From Hansfordia pulvinata (taxonomy: Eukaryota > Ascomycota > Sordariomycetes > Xylariales): DNA of 64,000 nt. Positions within the stretch are counted from its first letter, which is position 1. Every line of letters begins with the position of its first letter. This document shows positions 23,054 to 34,836 of this stretch, one piece after another. The stretch is taken from positions 3,224,001 through 3,288,000 of the forward strand of contig BJKQ01000003.1 in assembly GCA_006538405.1 (NCBI GenBank), written 5' to 3'. Position numbers and translations under genes: made by a program. The notes under the pieces are model-generated. The model was given only the letters and a program-made list of their open reading frames with translations, was not told the DNA's origin and searched no databases.

Positions 23054-24018
23054 CGTGTTGCGTCGTTCTGCGTTTAAAGGGGCCGCTGGGATCTTGTGTT
23101 GAAGGGTTGGGAGGCCGAGTCTGGATTTATAGAAGAAGGAGAGGTGGGATGTTTGGTGCAAAGAAGACTAGAGGCTGCGGAATAACAGAGTCTGCTACTA
23201 CGTCAACGTCGAGGGCTATTTTTACGGGAAAATCATCGCGGTTATATACCTATCGTACCTACATACGCCAGTGCCGTGCCTCGACCTCGCGGCCTTGACT
23301 CCTTACCAATCACCCCCTCGGCGGCGCAGTCCGATCTCCAGCCAAAGTATCAGAACGAGACGTGATGCTCGTTCATCCCATCCCGAGCAGCCCGTACAGC
23401 CCAAGTCCGCGAGATTGAGGGGCAGTCTTACAAATCATTGCCTCGCTTTCTCTGGCGGCGTGTTCATCTCCGGCGTGGGAAGCACGGCAAAATGAACAAG
23501 CTCCGATGGATTGCCTCTTTTGTGACAACTTGGCTCCGGCCGCCGGGTCCACGATGCACGAACGAACCCCGGCGCCGAAGTGGGTCCTTTGGCGTCTACA
23601 ATTTTGTCCCGCTCCGGCTGACAAATGGCGACAGGGCGGGCGGAGGCCCACGGAGGCCCACGGACGGACGGGCGGCGGCGGCGGCGGCGGGTTTTGCGTG
23701 TGGTGGCCCTGACTCTGACTCGACGCCAGCTGTCCCCATCCATAAGGTAGGTAGGTACGGTGTTTACCATGAACATACCACGCAGAGGGGTCTGACTGGC
23801 GCGCGCGCGGACTCCGCTCGATACGACACCTCGAACAGCCCCGTTCTCTCTTTCTTTAGGCGCCCGATCTCCCCGCTGCCTTCTCCATGCATGCAACGCC
23901 AACGCCGACGCACACGACGTTAAGTCCCCGTGCCCACCCCCGTGTTGCGTCTCGGCCGGGACCCTGAACACGAATCTAAGAAATAGGTAAAGGAGGAAAA
24001 AAAGAAAAAGGAAAAAAC
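23054..24018. other. Divergent promoter region, SDR and zinc-finger regulator
   Basis: 965 nt shared by two divergent genes. It contains a TAGGTAGGTACGG element at about 23745-23757, GGCGG triplets near 23.68 kb and an A-rich leader just ahead of the regulator start. No gene is seen. Confidence 0.6.
23126..23131 (-). promoter_or_regulatory. TATAAA box of the SDR gene
   Basis: TATAAA on the minus strand, about 75 nt upstream of the SDR start codon. Confidence 0.5.
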
Positions 24019-26943
24019 ATGTCCTCGACCTGTACGCCGGCACAAGAGGTCGTGCGGTGCCCCCGGTGCAGCAAGCCGTTTGACAAGGGTAAGAGAACAA
24101 AAATCAGTCCGTCCGGCGCTCAACCGTCTTGACACTCAGTCCTCGCCCCCGTCGCGTCCCGCCGCGCCCCCTGTTTGAACGCCGACGACATCGCCGGCGT
24201 GTACTCCGTACCTACCTTAGGTACATGTACCTATCCATACCTACCAACCCTATACCTGCAACCTCTACCAACTACCTGCATCTTTTACTGACTGGGCTGC
24301 CGTCCACACCCCGCGCACACAGAGTCCACGCGCAAGCGACACATCTACTACTGCCGCTCGCGGGCCGCGGCAGCGGCCGTGGCCATGGCGGGCCCCGCGA
24401 CGGCGACGGCGACGGCGACCCGGCGGCGGTCCTGCCTCGCCTGCTCCAAGGCCAAGGCGGCCTGCGACCACCGCCGCCGCCCGGCCCGCTGCTCGCGCTG
24501 CGCCTCCAGGGGCATCGAGTGCGTCTACCCCGCGGCGGCGGCGTCCCCCGCGAGGCATGCGGCGGCGGCCGGCTTCGACGGCGCAGAGGCGGGAGGAGGA
24601 GGAGGAGGGGGCGCTTTCTGCATGACCGGCCAGCCAATAGGCGGGTATGACCACCAAGGATGCCCTCCTCTCCGCCACGAGCAGCCCGAGGCCGTACGAG
24701 TAGAGCACGCGGAGAATTCCGCAGGGGTATCAGCAAGCCTCGTCGGGGGCCACGGCGGCGATGGTCACCTCCCCTTCGACTGGTCCGCCGTCATGGACGC
24801 CGGGTCCTTGGGGCTGGGCGACGGCATCGGGGCGATAAGTGCGTTCCTCGGCCCTGTGCAATCGCCGGCCGCTTTCTACTCCACGCCCCCGTCGTTTCCC
24901 TCGTCATCATCATCGTCGTCGTCGTCGCCGTCGTCGTCGTCTTTACTTTTACCACCACCACCACCACAAGCATCATCGATATCATTCTCCGCCGGCGGCG
25001 CCGCCAGTCCCCCGACGCCACCGCTCGGTGGTTACCCCCACCTCCTTCTCCCCCCGAGTCCCCGACCCGCATCTGCAGCGGCGGCGGTGTCGCTGCTGCA
25101 GCGCTCGCTGGCCTCGATCCCGCCGGCGCCGAGCGCGGACGTCCGATCGATGACCCGCCGGCCCCTGTGGGCGGGGCCGTGGGCGGCCGCCGGGACACCC
25201 GCGGCCACAGCTAGAACAACAGCAGCAGCAGTCGGGGGCGGGACGGTCACAACCCAGCAGCGGCAGCGGACCGCCAGCATGATCATGCACACGCTCAAGT
25301 CGTACACGCGGATGATGGCGGCGGCGTCGGCGGGCGGCGGCCAAGTGGCGCCGCTGCTGTTGCCCCCTTTCATCCACCCGAGCCAAGCGCCCGCACCCGA
25401 CGACAATGACGATCACGATAACAACGGTGGCTTGGCCGAGCAAGAGCCCCTGCTGAACTGCATCAACCTGATGCGCATGCTGGGCGCCGGCGTCCGGGGT
25501 GTGCGCAGGTTGTTCTGGCGCAACGTGCGGACAGAGTGCGATCGCCTGTACGAGGAGGTGAGTCGTTTTGTTCCGATAGGGTCTTCAAGGTGTTTTTTCA
25601 AGGCGTGGAATCCGGCACTGCCGTTTATAACGCCGTCCTGTCCTGCTTGACGTCATGTGACAAAACAAAGACGCATCCACCGTTCGGTGGTATATGATGA
25701 CAGAGAAACCCAAAGACACTGCCAGGCGGCCCGCTGCTGACTCTCAAATATCTATCTCTGGACAGCACCGCAAGCTCGGCGAATGGGGGCTGGTGGCCGC
25801 CATGCAGGCGCTGTCCATCTATATTCTCGTCCGGCTGAACGAGGGTGAGACCGAGGACAACTTCGACTACCCCCTCCTACGGGCCGTATCTGTACGTACG
25901 CTGCCTTAACTAGTGTCTCTCTCTCTCTCTTACTCCTATTTTGGCTCACCAGTCCTCTTCTCCCGGCCCCTCCACTTTATACGCTCCCCGCATGCCGAAC
26001 AGACCAGACCACAACGCTGACACACAACTCACACCACGCCCGCAGGTCATAGCCCAGGCCCTGGCAACAACGCACCAGAAACACGCCTCGTGCCCCGGGC
26101 GCCGGCACTGCCCGCTGTGCGACACGGGCCGCGAAGACAGCTGGCGGTGGTGGGTGCTGCGCGAGTCGAGGCGGAGGTGCGTCTTTCCCCGCCTTCCATC
26201 CTCCTCCCTGCCTGTGTGCCCCCTTTTTTCTCGCCCACACACTGGAACCCCCTTTCCCGTCTCTTGCCATTCCCCCCCCCCCCCTTTTCTTTCATGCTTA
26301 CTACTCACGTTACTCTACACCACCAACATCCTTTCCTTCCGCGAAAAACACCCCCAGCTGACGCCCAGATTGCTGCTTGCTGACTTGCGCCCGTCCACCC
26401 CCCTCCCGTCCCCACAGACTCGCCGTGGTCTACCGCGTGGTCAACATGCTCGTCCACTTCCACCCGGCCTCCCTGTGCGGCATGCCCGCGGACCTCGCCC
26501 TGGCCCCGCTCCCCGCGGCCCGCCAGCTGTGGGAGGCCCGGGATGCGCGCACGTGGCGGCGCGCCGTTGCCGACGAGGACGGGGGGAAAACCGCCCCTTT
26601 TCCCTCCTCCTCCTCCTCCTTTTCGTCCTGCTTCCCCACGACTCACGACCAACAACCACCTGCTGCCGCCGCCGCCGTCGCTTCCACTAGTAGTAGTGGT
26701 GGTGGTGCCGAAAGCGCGACAACCTCCAGCCGGGCGCTGGGGCTGGCCCTCGACGGCGGCATCGTGGCCCTCGGGCCGGACCGGCTGTCGTGCGGGGACG
26801 CCTGGTTGCCGCCTTCCGGCGCCCGCGCTCCGACGGCGGCGGCAGCGGCACCGCGCTACGAGGCCGCCAGCTGGGAGGAGTGGTGCGCCGGGGCCGACGG
26901 GTTCGGGGCGCTGGTCATGCTCGCGGCCACGCTGGTGCCGTAG
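24019..26943 (+). CDS. Transcription factor with a C2HC finger plus a Zn2Cys6 cluster
   Basis: Five exons fit: 24019-24088, 24323-25557, 25766-25891, 26046-26176 and 26418-26943 (2088 nt, 695 aa), all with GT-AG borders and matching phases. The N-terminus forms CPRC-x12-H-x3-C (Cys14, Cys17, His30, Cys34), built across the first intron. It is followed by a Zn2Cys6 cluster C-x2-C-x6-C-x8-C-x2-C-x6-C (Cys61-Cys90). Between them is an Ala/Thr run. The middle is Ser/Pro/Ala-rich. The later exons (HRKLGEWGLVAAMQALSIYILVRLNEG, and RLAVVYRVVNMLVHF with its Cys-rich CGMP turn) look like the helical fungal middle-homology region. This two-finger arrangement occurs in a subset of fungal regulators. The adjacent divergent SDR is the obvious candidate target, but only by position. 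Confidence 0.88.
24208..24256. repeat. TACC repeat cluster inside intron 1 of the regulator gene
   Basis: CGTACCTACCTTAGGTAC, followed by further ACCTATCC and ACCTACC words, lies within the 234-nt first intron. It shows the repeat type is tolerated in introns but absent from exons here. Confidence 0.75.
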
Positions 26944-27463
26944 CGACTGCTAGATAACAAGAACTACAAAAGATCTCAAAAAGCGGTGGTGTTCCCGGGG
27001 GAAAGGGTGACAGGCTGCACAAGATTCTTGGGCCAGGGGCACTAGTCTCACAGGAGATAGATTGCATGTCTACTCGCGTCTTCAAGCTACACACCTTTTG
27101 GGCTGCTGGCTATCTCACAAGTCCCTCACCCCTCTCACGTCGCATCATTTGTCGTTACCCGTCATCACCAGAACGTAAAAAACATCTTTTTGTCTTCCCG
27201 TGAGGCCTGGATCAAATAAAACGCCCTCTGGATCCTGCGTCCAGATTAGTAAACATGGTTGAAAAAAAAAGAATCCCCTGATGCAGGCCATGCAAGCTAG
27301 CTATTCACAAATGAAAATACCCATCCCGAAAACGCCAGGCCGGGAAATCCCACCCTTCCACGCGTCGCCCTGGAATCATAGCCTCTCCAGATGGGGCCTC
27401 GACAGGGCGGGTGGCGAGTGACGTCCTAAATCATCGGATATAGTACGAGGTGGCCGTGCGTCC
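26944..27463. other. Intergenic spacer between convergent genes
   Basis: It holds the 3' UTRs of the regulator and eIF3i. An AATAAA at 27215-27220 could serve the plus-strand transcript. No gene is seen. Confidence 0.6.
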
Positions 27464-28831
27464 CTATAGCCTGGTCTGGTTCTCGTGCTCGCGCTCGACC
27501 TCATACTTGAAGTCGTAGTAGCCCTTGTCGAAGTGGTGGATACGGACGTAACCGTCCTCTCCGCCACTGGCGTAGCTCTTGCCGTTGGGGTCGGCAGCGA
27601 CCGTGTTCTGGACGAGGTCAGTTTCCGGATTCGTGGTGTCGGATAGGCAGACCACACTGCGGTGGACACGGGGAGAGGACATACCAGAGGACCGAAGTGA
27701 CCTCTCACGCGACCAATCTCGTCCTCGAAGATCTTGTGGTAGAAGCGGGCCTCGAACTTTCCTTGGCGCGCGGCGGTCGTGGTGACATCCATGGCGGCCT
27801 GACCACCGCCGAGGATGACGTAGTCCTTGTTGGGCGTGATGCAGGCGCTGTTGAGAGGTGTGTCGGAGGGGTAGGTCTTGAGGACCTCGAGGTCGCGGGC
27901 GGCCATGAGCTTGGCGGTCTTGTCCTTCGAGGCGGTGATGAAGTAGGTGCGGTCAGGGGACCACTGGAGGTCGGTGACTTGCATGTTCAGCTCGTGCACG
28001 GGGACGTTGAAGATTTGCTCGCCAGACTGTTGTTGGACGGTTAGCATGGTCTCGCGGGACGGGGAGCAAGTGCGACGGCGTACCTTGGCGTCGTACTGGG
28101 AGACGGAACCATCCTCGTGACCCGCGATGATGTACTTGTTGAGGTAGCTCCAGCCAGCGACGGTAGCCTTGCTCTCGTCGCAAACGATGGTGAGGGCCTT
28201 CTCATCGCTCTGGTCGGGGCCGGCGTCGCGGTCGACGTTGAGTACCACGATGGTACCAAGGTGTCCCATGCGCTTCTCGGTAACGCCGAGCAGCTGGCTG
28301 CCGTCGTTGTTGAACTCGACGCGCTTGACGGCGGTGGGGAAGTCCCAGGTCTTGAGAAGGCGGCCAGTCTTGATCTCCCAGAGGCGGATGGTGTTATCGG
28401 CGCTGCCACTGGCAATCAGAGTGCCGGTGGGGTCGCAGTCGACGGTCCAGATGGCACCCTGGTGGCCCTTGTAGGTGCCGAGGCGTTCGCCATTGTGCGA
28501 GTACCAGACGCAGATCTGCTGGTCCTTGGCCGTGGAGAAGAGGAGGTCGCCGTCGGGGTTGAACCTGCCAGGAGGTTAGCTTGGTTGGTTGATAAGCTAT
28601 GAGCCATGAGCGATGAGGCGTATCCCGAATCAAATGGTCGGCGGTTGTCGTGTGGGGTCAAGCAGGAGCACGGCAGGGAGTATGGGGATGTGGCTGGATC
28701 GCGGGTATACGCACTTGATCTGGGTCAAGGCCCTTTCCTACAAACAGGTGAAGTCAGCATGACGGCGCGATAGAGAAGGCCAAAGGCCGCGAGGCAGAAC
28801 GTACGTGGCCGGAAAGCAGAATGGGTCTCAT
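27464..28831 (-). CDS. TIF34: Translation initiation factor eIF3 subunit i (Tif34)
   Basis: A WD40 beta-propeller subunit of the eIF3 complex, needed for 43S pre-initiation complex assembly and scanning. There are five exons: 28831-28805, 28737-28715, 28564-28084, 28026-27685 and 27607-27464, totalling 1017 nt and 338 aa, the normal family length. The start [19 protein letters not shown] is spread over three exons, two of them only 27 and 23 nt. WD repeats are clear: [71 protein letters not shown] and [14 protein letters not shown] near the end. The gene is head to head with the C1-THF synthase gene, a spacing that allows shared upstream control. Confidence 0.96.
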
Positions 28832-30253
28832 GGTCGCGGCGGTTAACTGGGCTGAGACGGGACTGGGAGGGGGAGCTGGGGCGACTGGACGAGGATCGCA
28901 GAAATCACGGTGTGGTCCGGATGCACCAGGTTAAAATGTTGTAGTTGCTTTCCCACATTGTGCGCGGCACCTGTGCCTGCCTTGGCCGTCTGTGGCTGTG
29001 GGAGGGGTCGGCGGGGGACCGAGTTGCCGGCCTGATTGGCCGGGGCAGCATCAGAGGCCCACTCTCTCGCTTTCCGCTGTCAGTCGTATCGATATGCACC
29101 TATCAGGTCCAGCATGGCATTGAATCCATGATAATGCATATACCTGGTACATGTACGAGCTGGTAGACGCTGTGCTGGGTGGGACAGACGGCTCCAGTCA
29201 CGGCGGGTGAGTCTCGAGGCTGACTCACCCTCTCATCAACTGTCAATTACCGTAGCGTATTTGTTTCATCGGCAGCGAATGACTCCAGCCTGTCCAGTCA
29301 CAACAGCAACTGTTGACCCTTTCACGGCCTCTCGATCCACGACCTGCCCGCCAGCCCCAATGCAAAGCCGAGTCACCATCATACTGTGCCAGGGGTTTCG
29401 CTGGAATGTCGTAGCCGATGCCTCAGGCTGACTGGCTGAACGAGACGTGACTGAATTGTGCCGGCCATGCCGCATCTCCGTTGGAGACAAGCGCAACATA
29501 CATTCCAAGGGGCCCTCCAAAGGGTCTTGCGAGTAGCTTTATGAGTAGCAGCTCGTCTTGCACGACGGAAGTGCCCGCAGTCTGTCGAACGCCGGCAGTT
29601 CGCAGCCTCGCACTCGTACACCGCGGTTCATCGTGGCCCTGCCTGTCGCTAGCGTCATCTCTTTACCTCATCCGGTCAGCTTGCACTGGTCTATTTTTAC
29701 TTTTCCATCTTCAATTTTTTTTTCTTTGCCAGCCGCTCGTTTCTCATCCGGGCCTTGCACGAACGCGGCGGCGGTGGCGACCGGTCCCTGCCACTTACAC
29801 ACTTTTAACTGGGCCTTGATTCCGGTATCGCGGCGCTGGGTGTTGGCATGCCATTTTTCTTGCAGAATTCCCGACCAGACTAGAGGGGCGGGCCACAGGA
29901 AGAATTGCTGTTGCAGCGTGCTCCTGCCAGACAGTTCCTGCGAACCTCCAGTTTCCTTCCGTTCTGGATTTGATCATCTTTGCAGTTGTCCCTCAATACC
30001 GAAGTTCAATTCCTTGCCACGTATCGCGATTTGCAGCGGGAGCGAGCGAGGTCGTGCAAGTTAGCCGCAGCCCCAGATTTCGAACAGTCTCAGTTTGCTG
30101 CGCTGCAGCCCACCAGCCAGACCACCGCTCACCACCTTTCCGTGACGCGCAAGGGTCACAGACCGACAGCGCTTGGGGCTTGACTGGCTGAAAGATTTTT
30201 TCTTTTCTTCTCTTTTTCCAGTTCCCTTCTCCATCTCTTCCCAGGACGACAAA
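28832..30253. other. Divergent promoter region, eIF3i and C1-THF synthase
   Basis: 1.4 kb without a called gene. The right end has T-rich and pyrimidine-rich stretches (TTTTTTTCTTTGCC near 29.72 kb and TTTTCTTTTCTTC near 30.2 kb) typical of transcribed fungal leaders. Confidence 0.6.
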
Positions 30254-33200
30254 ATGACTCTGCTGGCCCGCAGCCGTCACACCGGCGTTTGCTCGCCGGC
30301 CGCCGCGCGCGCCCGGCTGCAGAGGGTGTCGAGGCTCGGCGCGGCAGGCGCGACCAACGCGAGCATGTCGACAAATAATTCGCGGCAGGCGCTAGGCCGG
30401 CCGGGAAGAGCAGCCGCGGCCAGGGCATCAGAGGCCTTATCTTCGTTATCGCTATCGCCCGCCGCCGGCCCCTGCTGCCCCTCCCCCTCCTCCACCTTGC
30501 CATCCGCCTCTGCCTCTGCCTCCAAAATTCCCGTCCACCTGCTGCCGCGCTCGGCTTTGCTGCCGGCCTCCCCTCCTGCGCTGTTTCGGTTAAATGGTCC
30601 CGTCGGCCCGTCTGCCATCTCCTCCCGATCCCTCCACCAGCTTCCCTCTGCCGGCCCACGACTCGCCCCGTCTCCTGCTCGCCCTTCCGCCCCGGTCAAC
30701 GTCGCCGTCTCCGTCCCCGTTGCCGGCTCTCCGTCTGCGCCTGCGTCGCCCTTTTCCTCCGCAGCATCCCCCGCAATGACGGCCACCAAGCTCGACGGCT
30801 CTGCCATCGCCAAGGGCATCCGCGAGAGCCTGGCTGCTGAAATTGTCGAGAAACAGAAGCTCAACCCCAAATACCAGCCCAGCCTCAAGATCATCCAAGG
30901 TACGTTTGTCCTTCCCTCCTCTCTTCAGTAACGCATAACCCCCTGTGGTGGCCCAGCGCTAACATACATCGAATTCTAGTCGGCAGCCGTGATGACTCCT
31001 GTAAGCCTCTTAATCCACGTGCTTCCGCGACACGGACCAGGGCTAGCCGCCCAGGCTCTGCCGGTCTAGTCCAACGCGGGGCACCCTGCCCCGCGATTGT
31101 AGCCAGCCATGAACCGCAGCTGACTCACTCTCCACGCAGCCACCTACGTGCGCATGAAGCTGAAGGCGGCCGAGGAGGTATGTTCGCACTATCAACGCCC
31201 ACAACGTGGCGTCGCCTCCCTCATTGCACCCCTGCTAACTGAACCAGGCCAACATCAGCTGCGAGCTTCTGCACTACCCTGAGACCATCAGCGAGGCCGA
31301 GCTTCTCGCCAAGCTCAACATTCTCAACGGTGACTCGGACGTCTCCGGCATTCTGGTCCAGCTGCCTCTGCCCGCTCACATCAACGAGTATGAGGTTACG
31401 TCTGCTGTTGCCGACGAGAAAGACGTCGACGGCTTCGGCACCAGGAACATTGGTGAGCTGGCCAAGAAGGGAGGCAAGCCCTTCTTCATCCCCTGCACCC
31501 CAAGGGCGTGATGCATCTCCTGGCTGAGGCCGGCGTCGACCTGAACGGGAAGAACGCCGTCGTCTTGGGCCGCAGCGACATTGTCGGGAGTCCAGTCAGC
31601 TATCTGCTGAGAAACGCCAATGCTACCGTCACTGTCTGCCACTCTCGCACTCAGAACCTCGAGGCCAAGATCAAGGAGGCCGACGTTCTTATCGCCGCCA
31701 TTGGCAAGGCTCGTTTCGTCAAGGGCGAGTGGCTCAAGCCTGGTGTTGTCGTCATTGATGTCGGCACCAACTACATTGACGATGCCACGCGCAAGACTGG
31801 CAAGCGTCTTGTAGGTGATGTTGACTTTGACTCCGCTTCCGAGGTCGCCTCTCACATCACCCCCGTTCCCGGTGGCGTTGGCCCCATGACCGTGGCCATG
31901 TTGATGAAGAACGTGGTTGAGTCGACCAACCAGTACTACGAGCGCCAGAAGCAAAGGTCCATCGTCCCTCTGCCTCTCAACCTGCAAGAGCCCGTCCCCT
32001 CCGATATCGACGTATCCCGAGCCCAGGCGCCCAAGCAGATCACCAAGATCGCCACCGAGGTCGGCATCGCCCCTCACGAGCTTGAGCCCTACGGCGCCTA
32101 CAAGGCCAAGGTTGACCTGGGCATGTTGAGGAGACTGGAGCACCGTCGCGATGGCCGCTACGTTGTCGTCACTGGTATCACTCCTACACCGCTGGGAGAA
32201 GGCAAATCGACCACGACCATGGGTCTCGCTCAGGCTCTCGGTGCGCACCTGGGCCGTATCACGTTTGCCAACGTCCGCCAGCCCAGCCAAGGCCCCACCT
32301 TTGGCATCAAGGGTGGTGCCGCCGGTGGAGGCTACAGCCAGGTCATCCCTATGGATGAGTTCAACATGCATCTGACCGGTGACATCCATGCCATCTCTGC
32401 TGCCAACAACCTGCTGGCCGCCGCCATCGAGACCCGCATCTTCCACGAGAACACCCAGAAGGACGGCCCTCTCTTCCGCCGGCTTGTACCCGCCAAGAAC
32501 GGAAAGAGAACATTTGCCCCCATCATGTTCCGCCGCCTCCAGAAGCTCGGTATCAACAAGACCAACCCCGACGAGCTCACCGAGGAAGAGATTCGTCGCT
32601 TTGCCAGACTGGACATCGACCCCGACACCATCACCTGGAGGCGCGTGGTCGACGTCAACGACCGCCACCTCCGAGGAATCACCGTTGGAACTGCGCCCAC
32701 CGAGAAAGGCCAGACTCGTGAGACTGGCTTCGACATTTCCGTGGCCAGTGAATGCATGGCCATCCTGGCTATGAGCACCAGTCTCTCTGACATGCGCGAA
32801 CGTCTCGGCCGCATGGTCGTTGCCACGTCCAGGGCCGGTGACCCCGTCACCTGCGACGACGTCGGCGCAGGCGGCGCTCTGACTGCCCTGATGAAGGACG
32901 CCATTAAGCCCAACCTCATGCAGAGTTTGGAAGGTACTCCCGTCTTCGTCCACGCCGGCCCGTTTGCCAACATCAGCATCGGTAACAGCTCTATTCTGGC
33001 CGACAAGATGGCCTTGAAGCTGGCCGGAACCGAGCTCGACGAGGACCACAGCGCCAAGTCAGGCTATGTTGTGACCGAGGCCGGCTTTGACTTCACCATG
33101 GGCGGTGAGAGATTCTTCAACATTAAGTGCCGCGCTTCTGGCCTTGTCCCTGACGTTGTTGTCATCGTTGCCACTGTGCGCGCCCTCAAGGTTCACGGTG

Positions 33201-33940
33201 GAGGCCCTCCCATCTCCCCTGGCGCTCCCCTGGATGCTGTTTACAAGGAAGAGAACGTCGATGTTCTGCGCAAGGGCTGTGTCAACTTGAAGAAGCACAT
33301 TGAGAATGCCAGAGCCTATGGATGCCCGGTCATCGTTGCTGTCAACAAATTTGTCACCGATACCGATGCCGAGGTCAACGTTATTCGCGAGGAGGCTATT
33401 GCCGCCGGTGCCGAGGATGCCATCCTCTCCAACCACTGGGCCGAGGGTGGAAAGGGTGCTATTGACCTTGCCCAGGGCGTTGTGGCTGCATCGCAGAAGC
33501 CTAAGGACTTCAAGCTGCTGTATGCGACTGAGGGCGGCTCCATCCAGGAACGCATGGAGGCCATCTGCAAGAAGATGTACGGCGCCTCCGCCGTCGAGTT
33601 CAGTGAGCTGGCGCAGAGCAAGGTCGACACATACACTCGTCAGGGCTTTGGCAACCTGCCGATCTGCATTGCCAAAACGCAGTACTCTCTCAGCCACGAC
33701 CCCGAACTGAAGGGCGCCCCGTCCGGCTTCACCGTCCCCATTCGCGATGTCCGTATGGCCGCGGGTGCTGGCTACCTGTAAGAATCATTGCTCTCCACAC
33801 CGTCTATTTGGAAATGACTAACATGTTGCAGATACGCCCTCGCCGCTGACATCCAGACCATCCCTGGTTTGCCGACTGCCCCTGGCTACCTCAACGTTGA
33901 CGTCGACACTGAGACGGGCGAGATCCAGGGCCTCTTCTAA
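30254..33940 (+). CDS. ADE3/MIS1-like: Trifunctional C1-tetrahydrofolate synthase, apparent frameshift
   Basis: It interconverts one-carbon forms of tetrahydrofolate for purine, thymidylate and methionine synthesis, with dehydrogenase, cyclohydrolase and formate-THF ligase activities. Exons: 30254-30899, 30980-31000 (21 nt), 31140-31177, 31248-33777 and 33832-33940. The FolD-like domain shows [35 protein letters not shown] and [10 protein letters not shown]. The ligase has the P-loop [18 protein letters not shown]. The last exon ends EIQGLF. About 174 residues of Arg/Ala/Ser/Pro-rich extension precede an internal Met at 30776 that matches the start of cytosolic forms, so a mitochondrial isoform is possible. 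Exons total 3344 nt, one short. In the conserved PCTPKG motif the frame breaks at CCCC 31498-31501, and one more C restores 1,114 aa. Confidence 0.93.
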
Positions 33941-34836
33941 GGGGATATTTTCAAATTTTTGGTTAACATGATTTCGCATCTGACGGTTTTCAACAACGGA
34001 GTACGGCAATCTGGACAAGGGAAAACAAAAGATATCCTGACTCAACGAGGATCAAATCTTTTTTAGCATCGGGCGGGCGCATAGACTCAACATCAATCAC
34101 GCATGGCAGGTTTTTCATTTTCTGTTTTTGTTACGACATCCGAAACTTCGGTGTCTTGTCCTATAGCCGGGACAGACGGGTACGATTGGTTAGGACGTGA
34201 GGAGTGGCCAGGCTAATTCAACCACAAGCCCTGACCATAGCCTAGGGATATTTGGCACAGTGAACCAATGCTCTGCCAGTGTTAGTTCTTCAGGAAACCT
34301 AAAACACAATATAGCAAATTCCCATAATCCGATCGAACATCAACGTGCAATGATTATGAATACGCGTGGCTCACTACGTCCGATGGGGCCAAAGAACATG
34401 GTCACGATGAGTTGACGTAAAAGACTACCTGCCACTGGGGCCGAATGGGTGGTTGTAACGTTGTGTTTAAAGCATTGAATCGTATCGGCTGACTTGAGTA
34501 CATTAAAATCGTAAACATGAGTGAAGGTCCAGAGCCTTCTTTTCCAACCGGCTTTCCACATAGCTAGTCGGCGGCTCTTGGGCCGTGGAGAGCCTTCTCT
34601 CCCATCCTCCAGGGTATATATTAATAGAATGAACACCACGCCCTCAATTGCTCTGACACCAAATGACAAGTTCACATCCGTGTGAATGTTGAGGCCAACC
34701 CTAGGAGGCCAGCATTATACCAACTTCATCAAGGCAACGACCAGGCACGGCTAGAGAAAGGCCGGCCGTGCCAACGGCATTACAAGAACAAGGTGCAAAA
34801 CAGTCGTGGTCTCGATTCCGCGAGTTATCTTCCGTC
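33941..34836. other. Intergenic spacer between convergent genes
   Basis: About 900 nt of comparatively AT-rich sequence holding two 3' UTRs. No gene is seen. Confidence 0.6.

Noticed and set aside
31450..31505. GTGAGC...CCCCAAG as an intron explaining the C1-THF synthase frame break
   Set aside because: It would remove the conserved PCTPKG region, so a missing base is more plausible.
31376..33049. 557-codon open frame on the minus strand opposite the C1-THF synthase
   Set aside because: It is the antisense shadow of a strongly codon-biased gene whose own frame carries all family motifs.
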